Shown here piece after piece: positions 7,313 through 15,205 of a DNA stretch of 46,785 nt. The DNA comes from Hyphomicrobium_A sp036559705. GTDB lineage: Bacteria; Pseudomonadota; Alphaproteobacteria; Rhizobiales; Hyphomicrobiaceae. Every line of letters starts with the position of its first letter. Position 1 is the stretch's first letter. The notes under the pieces are model-generated. The model saw only the letters and a program-made list of their open reading frames with translations, did not search any database and had not been told where the DNA came from. Position numbers and translations under genes: made by a program. Location of the stretch: NCBI GenBank assembly GCA_036559705.1, contig DATBSP010000087.1, forward strand, positions 1-46,785, read 5' to 3'.

Positions 7313-8091
7313 TCGACCTCGCTTCGCTAGCCCTGCTCAAAGGGAAGAAGGCCCTGGTGACGGGCATTGCCAATGACCAATCGATCGCCTGGGGATGCGC
7401 CAAGGCATTCCAAGCCTTCGGAGCGGACCTGGCGATCACCTATCACGGCGAAAAGACGAAGCGATACGTCGATCCGCTCGCCGAGCAAGTCAAGGCGTCA
7501 ATCTACATGCCGCTCGATGTGCAAAAGCCGGGAGATCTGCAAGCTGTCTTCGATGCCATCAAGAAGAAGTGGGGCCGGCTCGACATCGTGCTGCACTCGA
7601 TCGCCTTTGCGCCGAAGGCCGATCTGCAGGGACGCGTCGTCGACTGCTCGAAAGAGGGCTTCCTGGTGGCCATGGAGCTGTCTTGCTGGTCGTTCATCGG
7701 CATGGCCAAACTGGCGGAGCCCCTCATGAAGGACGGTGGGACGCTCTTCACGATGACCTATTACGGCTCGCAGATGGTGGTCGAGAACTACAACATCATG
7801 GGGCCGGTCAATGCCGCGCTCGAAGCGGTGACGCGTTACATGGCGGCCGAGCTTGGCCCAAAAGGCATCAGAGTACATGCTATCTCACCTGGCCCGCTCA
7901 AGACCCGCGCCGCCTCGGGTCTGAGCGAGTTCGATAAGCTTTTGAAAAAGGCGCAAGAGAAGGCACCTGCGCGCAGCCTCGTCTCGATCGACGATGTGGG
8001 CGTCGCCGTAGCCTTCCTGGCCATGAACGGCGCCAAGCTGATCACGGGCGAGACGCTCTACGTCGACGGCGGGTACCACATCATCGACTGA
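7309..8091 (+). CDS. fabI: FabI-like enoyl-ACP reductase, atypical active site
   Basis: The protein is 260 residues, with AGAGGAG shortly before the ATG, which overlaps the acetate kinase stop. It is a short-chain dehydrogenase of the FabI type: ALVTGIANDQSIAWG cofactor loop, HSIAFAPK, and the active-site stretch YYGSQMVVENYNIMGPVN. In E. coli FabI the equivalent stretch ends in a lysine (Tyr156 and Lys163) that contacts the cofactor; here codon 168 is AAT (Asn, bases 7810-7812). The Tyr is retained. The C-terminus ITGETLYVDGGYHI is typical. Location in an acyl phosphate operon rather than a fatty-acid cluster, and the Lys-to-Asn change, suggest a specialised paralogue. Activity and substrate are uncertain. 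Confidence 0.85.
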   Translation: MIDLASLALLKGKKALVTGIANDQSIAWGCAKAFQAFGADLAITYHGEKTKRYVDPLAEQVKASIYMPLDVQKPGDLQAVFDAIKKKWGRLDIVLHSIAFAPKADLQGRVVDCSKEGFLVAMELSCWSFIGMAKLAEPLMKDGGTLFTMTYYGSQMVVENYNIMGPVNAALEAVTRYMAAELGPKGIRVHAISPGPLKTRAASGLSEFDKLLKKAQEKAPARSLVSIDDVGVAVAFLAMNGAKLITGETLYVDGGYHIID

Positions 8092-8108
8092 TTTGGACGA
8101 ACGAGCGA

Positions 8109-8888
8109 TCACCGCCCCACGAACTTCGGCTTGCGCTTCTCCCGAAAGGCTCGAATACCCTCCGCGTAGTCTTCGCTGTCGTAGACGATCCGCCGCAACC
8201 CCTGAACGCGCTCGAAACGGCGCGGGCTCATTGGATGCGCGCCGGCAAGCATGCGCAGCTGCTCTTTCATCACTGAGATTGACAGCGGTGCATTCTCAGC
8301 AATCTCGCGAGCAACCGAATACGTGAAGGGTTCGAGTTCCTTGGCCGGCAAGACGTGATTGACGATACCAAGGCTTTGCGCGCGTTTGGCCGAGATGGGC
8401 TGTGCGGTAAACGCCATCTCCTTCACTATGCGCAGCGAGCACGCATTTAGAAAAGTCAGCATGCCGGTAACGTTATAGGGCACTCCAAGTTTGGCTGGAG
8501 TGACGGCAAAGGTTGCCGTCGGTGCGACGAAAATTAGGTCGCACGCAAAGGCCACTTCGCACGCTCCGCCCCAAACGCCGCCTTCAATTGCCGCGATGAC
8601 CGGTGTGGGAAACTCCTCGATAGAGCGTACGAGGTTGCGCAGCGGGTCATCCCAGCCCAAAGGGTCGCGGCGGCCTTCGGGCAGCTCATCGACATCGTGC
8701 CCTGCTGACCAAACCTTCACGCCGGGCTGGGCCCGCAACACGACGACCCTTATGTGTTCGCGCAAAAAACTTTCCAAGGTCTCGATGATTGCTTCCACCA
8801 GCTGCCTCGACAGTGCGTTCCGCTTCTTCGAATGGTCGAGCGTGATGGTGCCGACAGCCGCCTCGGTTTTCGTTTGGATCAGGGGCAT
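8109..8888 (-). CDS. scpB: methylmalonyl-CoA decarboxylase-like crotonase
   Basis: This is a 259-residue enoyl-CoA hydratase/isomerase-family protein; GGAG lies about 8 bases before the ATG. It follows E. coli ScpB (YgfG) closely as I remember it: SAGHDVDELPEGRRDPL, DDPLRNLVRSI, IEGGVWGGACEVAFACDL, LGVPYNVTGMLTF and the C-terminal YDSEDYAEGIRAFREKRKP. ScpB decarboxylates methylmalonyl-CoA to propionyl-CoA. No mutase or propionyl-CoA:succinate CoA-transferase gene is in the window, so the decarboxylase role is inferred from similarity. The gene converges on the FabI-like gene with a 17-base gap and faces away from the CoA-transferase genes across a 237-base spacer in which I see no gene. Confidence 0.85.
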   Translation of the reverse strand: MPLIQTKTEAAVGTITLDHSKKRNALSRQLVEAIIETLESFLREHIRVVVLRAQPGVKVWSAGHDVDELPEGRRDPLGWDDPLRNLVRSIEEFPTPVIAAIEGGVWGGACEVAFACDLIFVAPTATFAVTPAKLGVPYNVTGMLTFLNACSLRIVKEMAFTAQPISAKRAQSLGIVNHVLPAKELEPFTYSVAREIAENAPLSISVMKEQLRMLAGAHPMSPRRFERVQGLRRIVYDSEDYAEGIRAFREKRKPKFVGR

Positions 8889-9125
8889 CAGTGGTCTCCA
8901 GAGTAGCGACGCTCGCGTTCTTCCAGCCCGACAGCTTACTCATGCGACGACGGTGCGAGGGAAACGTCGTTCATGTCCTCCTTTTGCTTGAAGCAGTTCC
9001 ACAACAGGAAGACACTACGTGCCTGCGGTGAGCGCGCCTCGTCTCGAGAGGCACTGACTTTGATCCGTGCGCATTCTGACTCAACGGCCGCAATATTTTA
9101 GTGGCGTGCCAGACATGGGTTGAAG

Positions 9126-9773
9126 ATGAAAACTATAGCCCTCGAGCAGGCCGTCGCGATGATTCCAGACGGTGCCCGTCTTATGATCGGGGGCTTCATG
9201 GGCGTGGGCACTCCCGAACGCCTAATGGATGAGATTGTCCGGCAAGGAAAGCGAGAACTCACGGTAATTGCCAACGACACCGCCAAGCCTGGAACAGGCA
9301 TTGGCAAGCTTATCAGCGCAAAACTGGTTCGCGACGTGATCGTAAGCCATATCGGCCTCAATCGTGAAACTCAGCAACAAATGCTCGCGGGCGAAATGGC
9401 TGTCGAGCTCGCGCCGCAAGGGACTCTCATCGAGCGGATAAGGGCGGGGGGCAGTGGTCTTGGCGGCGTATTGACGCCAACAGGCGTCGGCACAGTGGTC
9501 GAAGACGGCAAACGCAAGATCGACGTGGATGGGAAAGAATATCTTCTAGAAAAGCCGCTTCGTGCCGATTTCGCGTTGATCCACGCCTTTCTCGCCGACT
9601 ATCTCGGCAATCTCGCGTACGCGCTTACAGCACGCAACTTCAACCCGATCATTGCAATGGCAGGTGCCACCGTTATTGCGGATGCGGAGCACATCGTACC
9701 GGTTGGGCTAATCGCTCCGGACCACGTTGTCACCCCGGCACCGCTGGTGGACTACCTTGTCGCAAATGTGTGA
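9126..9773 (+). CDS. atoD: acetoacetate CoA-transferase subunit alpha
   Basis: The product is 215 residues from the ATG at 9126; a TTG two codons upstream (9120) is an alternative. It matches the AtoD/ScoA family throughout: LMIGGFMGVGTPERLMDE, VIANDTAKPGTGIGKLI, ISHIGLNRETQ-like VSHIGLNRETQQQML, VELAPQGTLIERIRAGG, GVLTPTGVGTVVEDGK, LEKPLRADFALI and ARNFNPIIAMA. With subunit beta it moves CoA between acyl donors and acetoacetate. Its TGA overlaps the GTG start of the beta subunit, so the two are made together. Together with the downstream 3-hydroxybutyrate dehydrogenase this is a ketone-body/PHB monomer route. Confidence 0.93.
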   Translation: MKTIALEQAVAMIPDGARLMIGGFMGVGTPERLMDEIVRQGKRELTVIANDTAKPGTGIGKLISAKLVRDVIVSHIGLNRETQQQMLAGEMAVELAPQGTLIERIRAGGSGLGGVLTPTGVGTVVEDGKRKIDVDGKEYLLEKPLRADFALIHAFLADYLGNLAYALTARNFNPIIAMAGATVIADAEHIVPVGLIAPDHVVTPAPLVDYLVANV

Positions 9774-10429
9774 GTGCTATGGACCCACTGGCGATCATCG
9801 CAAAGCGCATTGCCCAGGAGCTGCGTTCCGGCATGCTCGTCAATCTTGGGATCGGTATCCCGACATTGGTTGCCAACTACGTGCCCGCCGATGTTCGCGT
9901 GTTTTTTCAATCAGAAAACGGCTTAATTGGCACAGGAGCCCCTCCAGAGGAGGGGATGGCACACCCCACGTTGACGGATGCCGGCGGTCGACCTGTCACG
10001 GCACTTCCGGGCGCCTGCACATTCGATAGCGCCATGTCATTCGGACTTATTCGCGGAGGGCACGTCGATATTACGGTGCTTGGCGGCTTGCAAGTTGATC
10101 AGCAAGGGCTGCTGGCCAACTGGATGATCCCGGGAAAGATGGTCCCCGGAATGGGCGGGGCGATGGACCTCGTGACCGGCGCTAAGCGCGTGATCATCGC
10201 CATGCAGCACCGCGCGAAGGGCAAATCCAAGATCATGCGGCAGTGCACGTTACCGCTCACGTCCGCGTGCCCTGTCGACCTGGTCGTTACTGAAATGGCA
10301 GTGATATCTTTTCCTGATGGTCAGGCCACGCTCACCGAAACAGCCCCGGGTGTGACTGTTGGCGAGGTCATTGAGGCCACGGAAGCCGAGCTCATAGTTT
10401 CCCCCGACGTGAAGCAAATGCAGGTGTAA
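9770..10429 (+). CDS. atoA: acetoacetate CoA-transferase subunit beta
   Basis: This is 219 residues from the GTG at 9770, which overlaps the alpha-subunit stop (GTGA); an ATG at 9779 is also possible. The SENGLIGTGAPPE stretch carries the Glu that forms the CoA thioester intermediate in this family. Other family motifs are MLVNLGIGIPTLVANYVP, DSAMSFGLIRGGHVDITVLGG, WMIPGKMVPGMGGAMDLV and PVDLVVTEMAV. It forms the active enzyme with the alpha subunit. The gene is 48 bases upstream of the 3-hydroxybutyrate dehydrogenase and very probably cotranscribed with it. Confidence 0.93.
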   Translation: MSAMDPLAIIAKRIAQELRSGMLVNLGIGIPTLVANYVPADVRVFFQSENGLIGTGAPPEEGMAHPTLTDAGGRPVTALPGACTFDSAMSFGLIRGGHVDITVLGGLQVDQQGLLANWMIPGKMVPGMGGAMDLVTGAKRVIIAMQHRAKGKSKIMRQCTLPLTSACPVDLVVTEMAVISFPDGQATLTETAPGVTVGEVIEATEAELIVSPDVKQMQV

Positions 10430-10477
10430 TTCCAGAGGCGTGAAACGCAGCACGTTCCGCAGCACAGGAGCCAGGCC

Positions 10478-11308
10478 ATGCCGGAGACGCTCTCGGCGCC
10501 CAGGAAGGCGCCTACAATTCGCTCTCAGCTCAAGGGCAAGTCGGCCATTGTGACCGGATCGACAAGCGGGATCGGTCTTGGGATTGCGCGATCCTTCGCC
10601 AACGCCGGCATGGATGTGATGCTCAACGGTTTTGGTGATGCGGCCGAGATCGAGAGAACGCGTGAAATGATAGAGAAGGATTTCGGCGTGCACATCGCCT
10701 ATTCGAGCGCTGACATGTCAAATCCTACCGAAATTGCGGAGATGGTGCACGCCGCGCAGCAGTCGTTTGGCAAGGTCGATGTTCTAGTCAACAACGCGGG
10801 CGTCCAGCACGTTGAGCCGGTGGAGACATTTCCGATCGATAAATGGGACGCGATCATCGCCATCAATCTATCGGCAGCATTTCACGCCATACGCAGCGTT
10901 GTGCCCGAGATGAAGGAGCGCAAGTGGGGCCGCATCATCAACGTGGCCTCCGCGCATGCGCTGGTCGCCTCGCCTTTCAAATCCGCCTATGTCGCTGCCA
11001 AGCATGGAGTTCTCGGGCTCACCAAAGTGGTGGCGCTCGAAACAGCAGAGCACGGGATCACCGTCAACGCGATCTGTCCTGGCTACGTGCTGACCCCGCT
11101 GGTCGAGAAGCAAATTCCGGAGACGGCAAAGGCGCGCGGCATCACCGAGGACGAAGTCGTAAAGAACGTGCTCTTGCATGCGCAGCCGACGCACCAATTC
11201 GTTACCACAGAGCAGATAGGGGAGCTTGCGGTGTTCCTCTGCACGAGAGCGGCGGCATCAATCACCGGGGCAGCCGTTCCAATTGAAGGTGGATGGACCG
11301 CGCAATGA
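10478..11308 (+). CDS. bdhA: D-3-hydroxybutyrate dehydrogenase
   Basis: The protein is 276 residues, with AGGAGCC before the ATG. It is a classical short-chain dehydrogenase: the nucleotide loop is TGSTSGIGLGIA, NNAGVQ is intact, catalytic Ser lies in NVASAHALVAS, and the Tyr/Lys pair is in SAYVAAKHGVLG. The family-typical HVEPVETFPIDKWD, NAICPGYVLTPLVEKQI and the C-terminal GAAVPIEGGWTAQ fit bacterial 3-hydroxybutyrate dehydrogenases. It interconverts 3-hydroxybutyrate and acetoacetate with NAD. Acetoacetate would then be activated by the CoA-transferase encoded just upstream. The N-terminus is about 15 residues longer than usual. Confidence 0.92.
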   Translation: MPETLSAPRKAPTIRSQLKGKSAIVTGSTSGIGLGIARSFANAGMDVMLNGFGDAAEIERTREMIEKDFGVHIAYSSADMSNPTEIAEMVHAAQQSFGKVDVLVNNAGVQHVEPVETFPIDKWDAIIAINLSAAFHAIRSVVPEMKERKWGRIINVASAHALVASPFKSAYVAAKHGVLGLTKVVALETAEHGITVNAICPGYVLTPLVEKQIPETAKARGITEDEVVKNVLLHAQPTHQFVTTEQIGELAVFLCTRAAASITGAAVPIEGGWTAQ

Positions 11309-11395
11309 AGCTAAGAGCCGTGGGCGGCATGAGCATTCATGTTTGCCTGCAGCTTGTCCAAAGCTTCGCTGCCGTCATCAGCCAAATCTCGGCAT

Positions 11396-12451
11396 TCACG
11401 CGTCGATGCGTCCGTCCTTAGACAGTAGTATCGCCACCCATCGCCAACTCGGCACGTGCGCGCAAACGATCATGAGCATGACCATGATCGGAACGCTTAG
11501 AAACATACCAACGATGCCCCAGACCGTTCCCCAAAAGGCAAGGCCTAGAATAATCGCGAGGGGGCTCATGTTCAGGGTATTTCCCATCAACATGGGCTCC
11601 AACACGCTGCCGATCACGAGCTGTATGGCGGTCAGGCTCAGCACCAGAACGACGAAGGGACCGGCCGTTTCAAACTGCACAAGCGCCACCAGCGCCGGGA
11701 AGGCGACCGCCAAGATGGAGCCGATGTTGGGGATGTAGTTCAGTACGAAGATCAGCAGAGCCCACGTCTCTGCGAAATCGATTCCGAGCCAGCGGAGAAC
11801 CGCATAACATAATACCGCGGTGGCAACGCTGACGACCGTCTTGATCCGAAGGTAACGTTGGACGCTCTGAGATATCGTGGCGAACAACGAGGAAGTCTTT
11901 TGTGCCTGGCGCACATCGGGAAACATGGCAGCAAGTTTTTCGCCGAGGTGATCGCGTTCGACAAACAAGAAGCCGATATAGGCTAGGACGAGCAGGAAAC
12001 TGACGACGATCGATTGTGTCGAGGCGATGAGGTGAGGAATCCGGCTGCTGATATCGATTGCGGTTACTCTATCTTTCAGTTTTGCAGCGCTCTCCGGCCC
12101 CAGCCATTGCGCGAGATCGCCGACGATCGATTCAAATCGCGCTGCGTAGTGTGGCCACGCGGCCGCGATTGCGTCGACCTGCCCCAGGAGGATAGTCAAG
12201 ACAAGATAAAAGCCGAGGGCAACGGTTGCGATCCCTAGAATTGCCGCGAGCCATCGCGGCAGCTGGTAGGGCCCGACCTTCAGGCGCGCGAACCCCTGAA
12301 TCATTGCCTCGAGCAGGCTCCAAAGCAGAATCGCGATGGCTAGCGGAATTAGTAACGAGCGCCCGACGACGAGGCCGGCGACGACAACGCCGAACGCAAT
12401 CACCGCCAGGCCGAGATTGCGAAGCCTTTCGGTAGTGTCGGCAGCTCGCAT
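11396..12451 (-). CDS. AI-2E/PerM-family membrane transporter
   Basis: The product is 351 residues with about seven to eight hydrophobic helices in the usual PerM order: two N-terminal helices (AVIAFGVVVAGLVVG, IPLAIAILLWSLLEAMI), a third, a long extramembrane helical region (about residues 95-150), then a C-terminal helix bundle with LNYIPNIGSILAV and LEPMLMGNTLNMSPL, which are hallmark motifs. The family covers putative exporters (E. coli YdiK, PerM, TqsA); the real substrate is generally unknown. It begins 14 bases after the PPK2 stop on the same strand, so the two are likely one operon. It converges on bdhA across an 87-base gap with no clear terminator. Confidence 0.88.
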   Translation of the reverse strand: MRAADTTERLRNLGLAVIAFGVVVAGLVVGRSLLIPLAIAILLWSLLEAMIQGFARLKVGPYQLPRWLAAILGIATVALGFYLVLTILLGQVDAIAAAWPHYAARFESIVGDLAQWLGPESAAKLKDRVTAIDISSRIPHLIASTQSIVVSFLLVLAYIGFLFVERDHLGEKLAAMFPDVRQAQKTSSLFATISQSVQRYLRIKTVVSVATAVLCYAVLRWLGIDFAETWALLIFVLNYIPNIGSILAVAFPALVALVQFETAGPFVVLVLSLTAIQLVIGSVLEPMLMGNTLNMSPLAIILGLAFWGTVWGIVGMFLSVPIMVMLMIVCAHVPSWRWVAILLSKDGRIDA

Positions 12452-12465
12452 GGCGCCGTAACCCT

Positions 12466-13317
12466 CTAATACAGTTCGGGCACGAGCTTGAATTGGTGGT
12501 CTATTTTCTTTTTGGCCGCTGCCACTTGCCGTTTAGGAAGCTTCACCTTGTCGTATGGGACATCCTTATAGGGGACCTTGCTCAGTAGGTGGCTTATGAC
12601 GTTGAGTCGGGCGCGCCGTTTGTCGTCGGATCGCGCCACGTGCCAAGGTGCCCAGGCCGTGTCTGTCGCCAGGAACATGTCGTCTCGCGCTTTGGAGTAG
12701 TCGTCCCAGCGAGTATACGACTTGATGTCCATCTTGGAGAGCTTCCAGATCTTGCGGCCGTCGTCGATGCGCTCCTCTAGCCGCTTTGTCTGCTCCTCGG
12801 GACTCACCTCGAGCCAATACTTGAGCAGGATCACACCTGAATCGATGATCGCCTTTTCAACGTTGGGTACGACGTTGAGGAAGCGCTTCGTCTGATCTTC
12901 CGTGCAGAAGCCCATCACACGCTCGACGCCGGCGCGATTGTACCAGCTGCGGTCGAAGATCACGACCTCGCCGCCCGCCGGCAGATGCGGCAGGTAGCGC
13001 TGAATGTACATTTGCGATTTTTCCCGCTCGGTGGGTGCCGGCAACGCAATGACCCTGAAGATGCGCGGACTGACCCTCGCCGTCATGGCCTTGATGACGC
13101 CGCCCTTGCCGGCTCCGTCGCGGCCCTCGAATAGAATGCAGACCTTCCGGCCCTCGTGGCGTACCCACTCCTGCAGCTTGACGAGTTCGACGTGCAGCTT
13201 GCGCAGCTCCGCCTCGAACTCCTTGCGTTTGAGCTTCGGCCTGGCGCTCCCGTCGGTGTCGACTTCCCGCGAGACGTCGTCAGAGGTGCGGTTCTTGCTG
13301 CCTTTGTGCTTTTGCAT
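12466..13317 (-). CDS. ppk2: polyphosphate kinase 2
   Basis: This is 283 residues, the length of a single-domain PPK2. The Walker A motif is FEGRDGAGKGGVI and the Walker B/lid entry is VVIFDRSWYNRAGVERVMGF. The downstream SPEEQTKRLEERIDDGRKIWKLS and WDDYSKARDDMFLATDTAWAPWHV segments are diagnostic. PPK2 enzymes transfer phosphate between polyphosphate and nucleotides, usually running toward NTP formation; the preferred nucleotide cannot be read here. AAGGAAACG precedes the ATG. It is divergent from the GNAT gene (106-base gap) and probably cotranscribed with the PerM-like gene. Proximity to acetate kinase and PHB genes fits a storage/energy theme. Confidence 0.95.
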   Translation of the reverse strand: MQKHKGSKNRTSDDVSREVDTDGSARPKLKRKEFEAELRKLHVELVKLQEWVRHEGRKVCILFEGRDGAGKGGVIKAMTARVSPRIFRVIALPAPTEREKSQMYIQRYLPHLPAGGEVVIFDRSWYNRAGVERVMGFCTEDQTKRFLNVVPNVEKAIIDSGVILLKYWLEVSPEEQTKRLEERIDDGRKIWKLSKMDIKSYTRWDDYSKARDDMFLATDTAWAPWHVARSDDKRRARLNVISHLLSKVPYKDVPYDKVKLPKRQVAAAKKKIDHQFKLVPELY

Positions 13318-13353
13318 GGGGCGTTTCCTTCTCCCCGGCGGCTTCCAAGTCCC

Positions 13354-13369
13354 CTACTGTAAGCAGTAG
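13354..13369. promoter_or_regulatory. perfect inverted repeat between ppk2 and GNAT genes
   Basis: CTACTG-TAAG-CAGTAG is a 6-bp perfect inverted repeat with a 4-base spacer in the 106-base divergent gap. It is the only symmetric element there, so an operator for a dimeric regulator is a reasonable but unproven reading. It is too short and lacks a T tract to be a terminator. Confidence 0.3.
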
Positions 13370-13423
13370 ATTACCCTTGCGCGCTGCGCTCCGCAAAGGC
13401 AACTCGCAGCCGGAGCTTCAATC

Positions 13424-13954
13424 GTGATTGACACGCGAAGCTATGCTGCCCTCGATACGCTCAAGGATGGAACAGCCGTTGCCGTCCGGGCCATCCGCGC
13501 GGACGACCGCGATGCCATAGCCCAGGCCTTTGGGGCCCTTGATCGCGAGTCTGTCTACACCCGCTTCTTCACCTACAGGAAGCAGCTGACGGAGGTGGAG
13601 CTTCGGCAATTGACCGACGTCGATCTCGAGCATGTCGTCGCGCTAGTTGTTACGGCAACGGACGCGGACGGCGAGCAGCTGTTGGGCGGCGGTCGGTATT
13701 GTTCTGAGCGACCGCTGCACGCCACCCGCAGCGCCGAGCTGGCCTTTGTCACTGCCGACGCGCACCACGGCCGCGGCATCGCCAGCCTGATCCTCAAGCA
13801 CCTCGTGCTGATTGCACGCGACCAGGGTTTGGCGCAGCTCGAGGCCGCCGTGCTGGCGCACAACCGTGCAATGCTCGCCGTCTTTCAGCGCAGCGGGCTA
13901 CGGCTGAGCCAGAAGCGCGAAGCGAATGTTGTGCAAGTTCGACTTTCCCTTTGA
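13424..13954 (+). CDS. GNAT-family N-acetyltransferase
   Basis: The product is 176 residues from the GTG at 13424, with CGGAGC about 7 bases upstream. The acetyl-CoA-binding motif A is recognisable: LAFVTADAHHGRGIASLILKHL contains the R/Q-x-x-G-x-G/A pattern as HHGRGIA. Motif B follows as LEAAVLAHNRAMLAVFQRSGL. The N-terminal half (VAVRAIRADDRDAIAQAFGAL) and YTRFFTYRKQLTEVELRQLTDVD resemble the acetyltransferase domains of Pat-type protein lysine acetyltransferases and acyl-CoA synthetase fusions. The substrate is unknown. It is divergent from ppk2. Confidence 0.85.
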   Translation: MIDTRSYAALDTLKDGTAVAVRAIRADDRDAIAQAFGALDRESVYTRFFTYRKQLTEVELRQLTDVDLEHVVALVVTATDADGEQLLGGGRYCSERPLHATRSAELAFVTADAHHGRGIASLILKHLVLIARDQGLAQLEAAVLAHNRAMLAVFQRSGLRLSQKREANVVQVRLSL

Positions 13955-14084
13955 GCATGCTGCTCCTGTGACCCTCGCTCGGGGCGCTTTCGGACCCGTC
14001 AGCATAAACCTCGTGGAGGGCAACCCCCTCAATTCCGGAAGCTATTCCGGGACGCTCACCGTCAGCCTGGAACCCAACCTTTGA
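13926..14084 (+). other. possible relic of a DUF4402-like C-terminus
   Basis: A 52-codon open frame overlaps the last 29 bases of the GNAT gene in another frame and ends at a TGA at 14082-14084. Its second half reads VSINLVEGN, then LNSGSYSGTLTVSLEP, which resembles the beta-strand ending of secreted DUF4402 or spore-coat-U-type proteins. There is no start region, ribosome site or signal peptide, so if real it is a fragment. The remaining bases up to 14218 show no gene. Confidence 0.2.
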
Positions 14085-14218
14085 GACGTTGGAAGCCTGT
14101 TGCGCCACCATGCCCGCGGGCGGTCCGTCGCGCGGCACCAGCCGGCGCGACGGTTGCCAGAACGCTCGCTTAGCGGACTTCGCCGCCGCACTGTAGCGGC
14201 TTCGCCCCGCGGCGCAGC

Positions 14219-14506
14219 TCAGTCGTCCTGCTTCTTGACCAATTGCAGATCGACCGGATTGTAGAACAGCTCGAACTTCTTGCCGTCCTTGTCCTTGGCG
14301 TAGACCTCGTAACACGACCCTTCGACCTTGGATTTGGTCACCGTGTAGCCGGCCGCCGTTGCCACCGCCTCGGCTTCCGCTTGCGGTTTCCACTTGTCCT
14401 TCGGCTCCTTGGTGCAGTCGTCAAAGCCGTGCGCCACGGCGGGTCCCGAAATCGCCACGACCGCGATCGTAAGTGCAATACCTTTGACCCGAACTTCGAA
14501 CTTCAT
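14219..14506 (-). CDS. exported PepSY-domain protein
   Basis: This encodes 95 residues, starting at the ATG at 14506 with AGGAACCG just upstream. Residues 1-25 (KGIALTIAVVAISGPAVAHG) form a signal peptide. The mature part contains AEAVATAAGYTVTKSKVEGSCYEVYAKDKDGKKFELFYNPV, which is a PepSY-type fold pattern. Two cysteines (DDCTKEP, GSCYEV) could form a disulfide. Such small periplasmic PepSY proteins often neighbour metal or sensor genes; here it is divergent from the His-rich protein and metal RND genes. The role is unknown. Confidence 0.75.
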   Translation of the reverse strand: MKFEVRVKGIALTIAVVAISGPAVAHGFDDCTKEPKDKWKPQAEAEAVATAAGYTVTKSKVEGSCYEVYAKDKDGKKFELFYNPVDLQLVKKQDD

Positions 14507-14567
14507 CGGTTCCTCACAAATCAGAGCTGCCACAAATAAGCGCCGCCATGCGTGAAACGCAGGCAGC

Positions 14568-14589
14568 TAACTATACATCGTAACTATAC
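14568..14589. promoter_or_regulatory. paired TAACTATAC direct repeat, 13-bp period
   Basis: TAACTATAC occurs at 14568-14576 and 14581-14589, between the divergent PepSY gene and the His-rich/RND genes. A TTGACA box at 14591-14596 follows directly. The repeats share the core CTATAC and the 13-bp period with the pair at 2170-2193. They could be operator half-sites or overlapping promoter -10 elements (TATAGT read on the minus strand). Confidence 0.4.
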
Positions 14590-14663
14590 TTTGACAGTCA
14601 AATGACGGCCGCCCAACTTTTACCCCCATCGGCTTGCACTTGACGGCGGGGGAGCACCCAGCT

Positions 14664-15074
14664 TTGTTGAGCGCCGTGCGTAAGATCGTCAAACAGATCA
14701 TGATCGCAGCTCTGTTCGCCGTGGCGATGCTCGGCGGCGGTGAGGTGCCTATTCTGCACGCGCCGCAGTTCGCCGACGCGCATGCCCTGGCGCACCAGCA
14801 TGTGGACCACGCTGCGCCTGGCTACCACGACCACGTGCCGGCGGATTTGGCGGCCAATGCGGATCAAGATGGCGACAATCCACTGCAACACCCCGATCGC
14901 GGCTGCACCCACGCACATGCGCACTGCTGCTGCGCCGCTGCATTGACGTTGGTTGCCAACGACACCTCGCCACCTACCTCCGACCTCGGCCTGTTGCGGT
15001 TCGATCGCAATGCCGCGGTACCCTACGGCCAGTTGTCAATCCCTCCCCTCCGACCTCCGCGGCTCGCCGCTTGA
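14664..15074 (+). CDS. His/Cys-rich exported protein next to metal RND genes
   Basis: About 136 residues from a TTG at 14664, chosen because GGGGGAG lies 9 bases upstream; TTG 14667, GTG 14676 or an earlier TTG 14634 are possible. After a hydrophobic leader (IMIAALFAVAMLGGG) the protein is rich in histidine (HALAHQHVDHAAPGYHDH) and carries CTHAHAHCCCAAAL, a dense His/Cys cluster suited to binding soft or transition metals. Similar small His-rich proteins are often found at the head of metal-efflux operons. It is followed after 131 bases by the RND adaptor gene on the same strand. I do not know a named family for it; a periplasmic metal-binding role is an inference. Confidence 0.6.
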   Translation: MLSAVRKIVKQIMIAALFAVAMLGGGEVPILHAPQFADAHALAHQHVDHAAPGYHDHVPADLAANADQDGDNPLQHPDRGCTHAHAHCCCAAALTLVANDTSPPTSDLGLLRFDRNAAVPYGQLSIPPLRPPRLAA

Positions 15075-15205
15075 TCGCGAGCGCGTCGCTCTCTGAGCAA
15101 CGTGCGTTTCGACGATCAGCATGGGCGACGCCGCGACCAACGTGCGAGCGCACGCGGTCCCGGCCCGAAAATCGCCCGCGCTGAGAACGACGCATCTCAA
15201 GCCGG

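Noticed and set aside
9060..9125. Sigma-54 promoter before atoD (TGGCGTGCC)
   Set aside because: The -12 GC element is missing at the required spacing.
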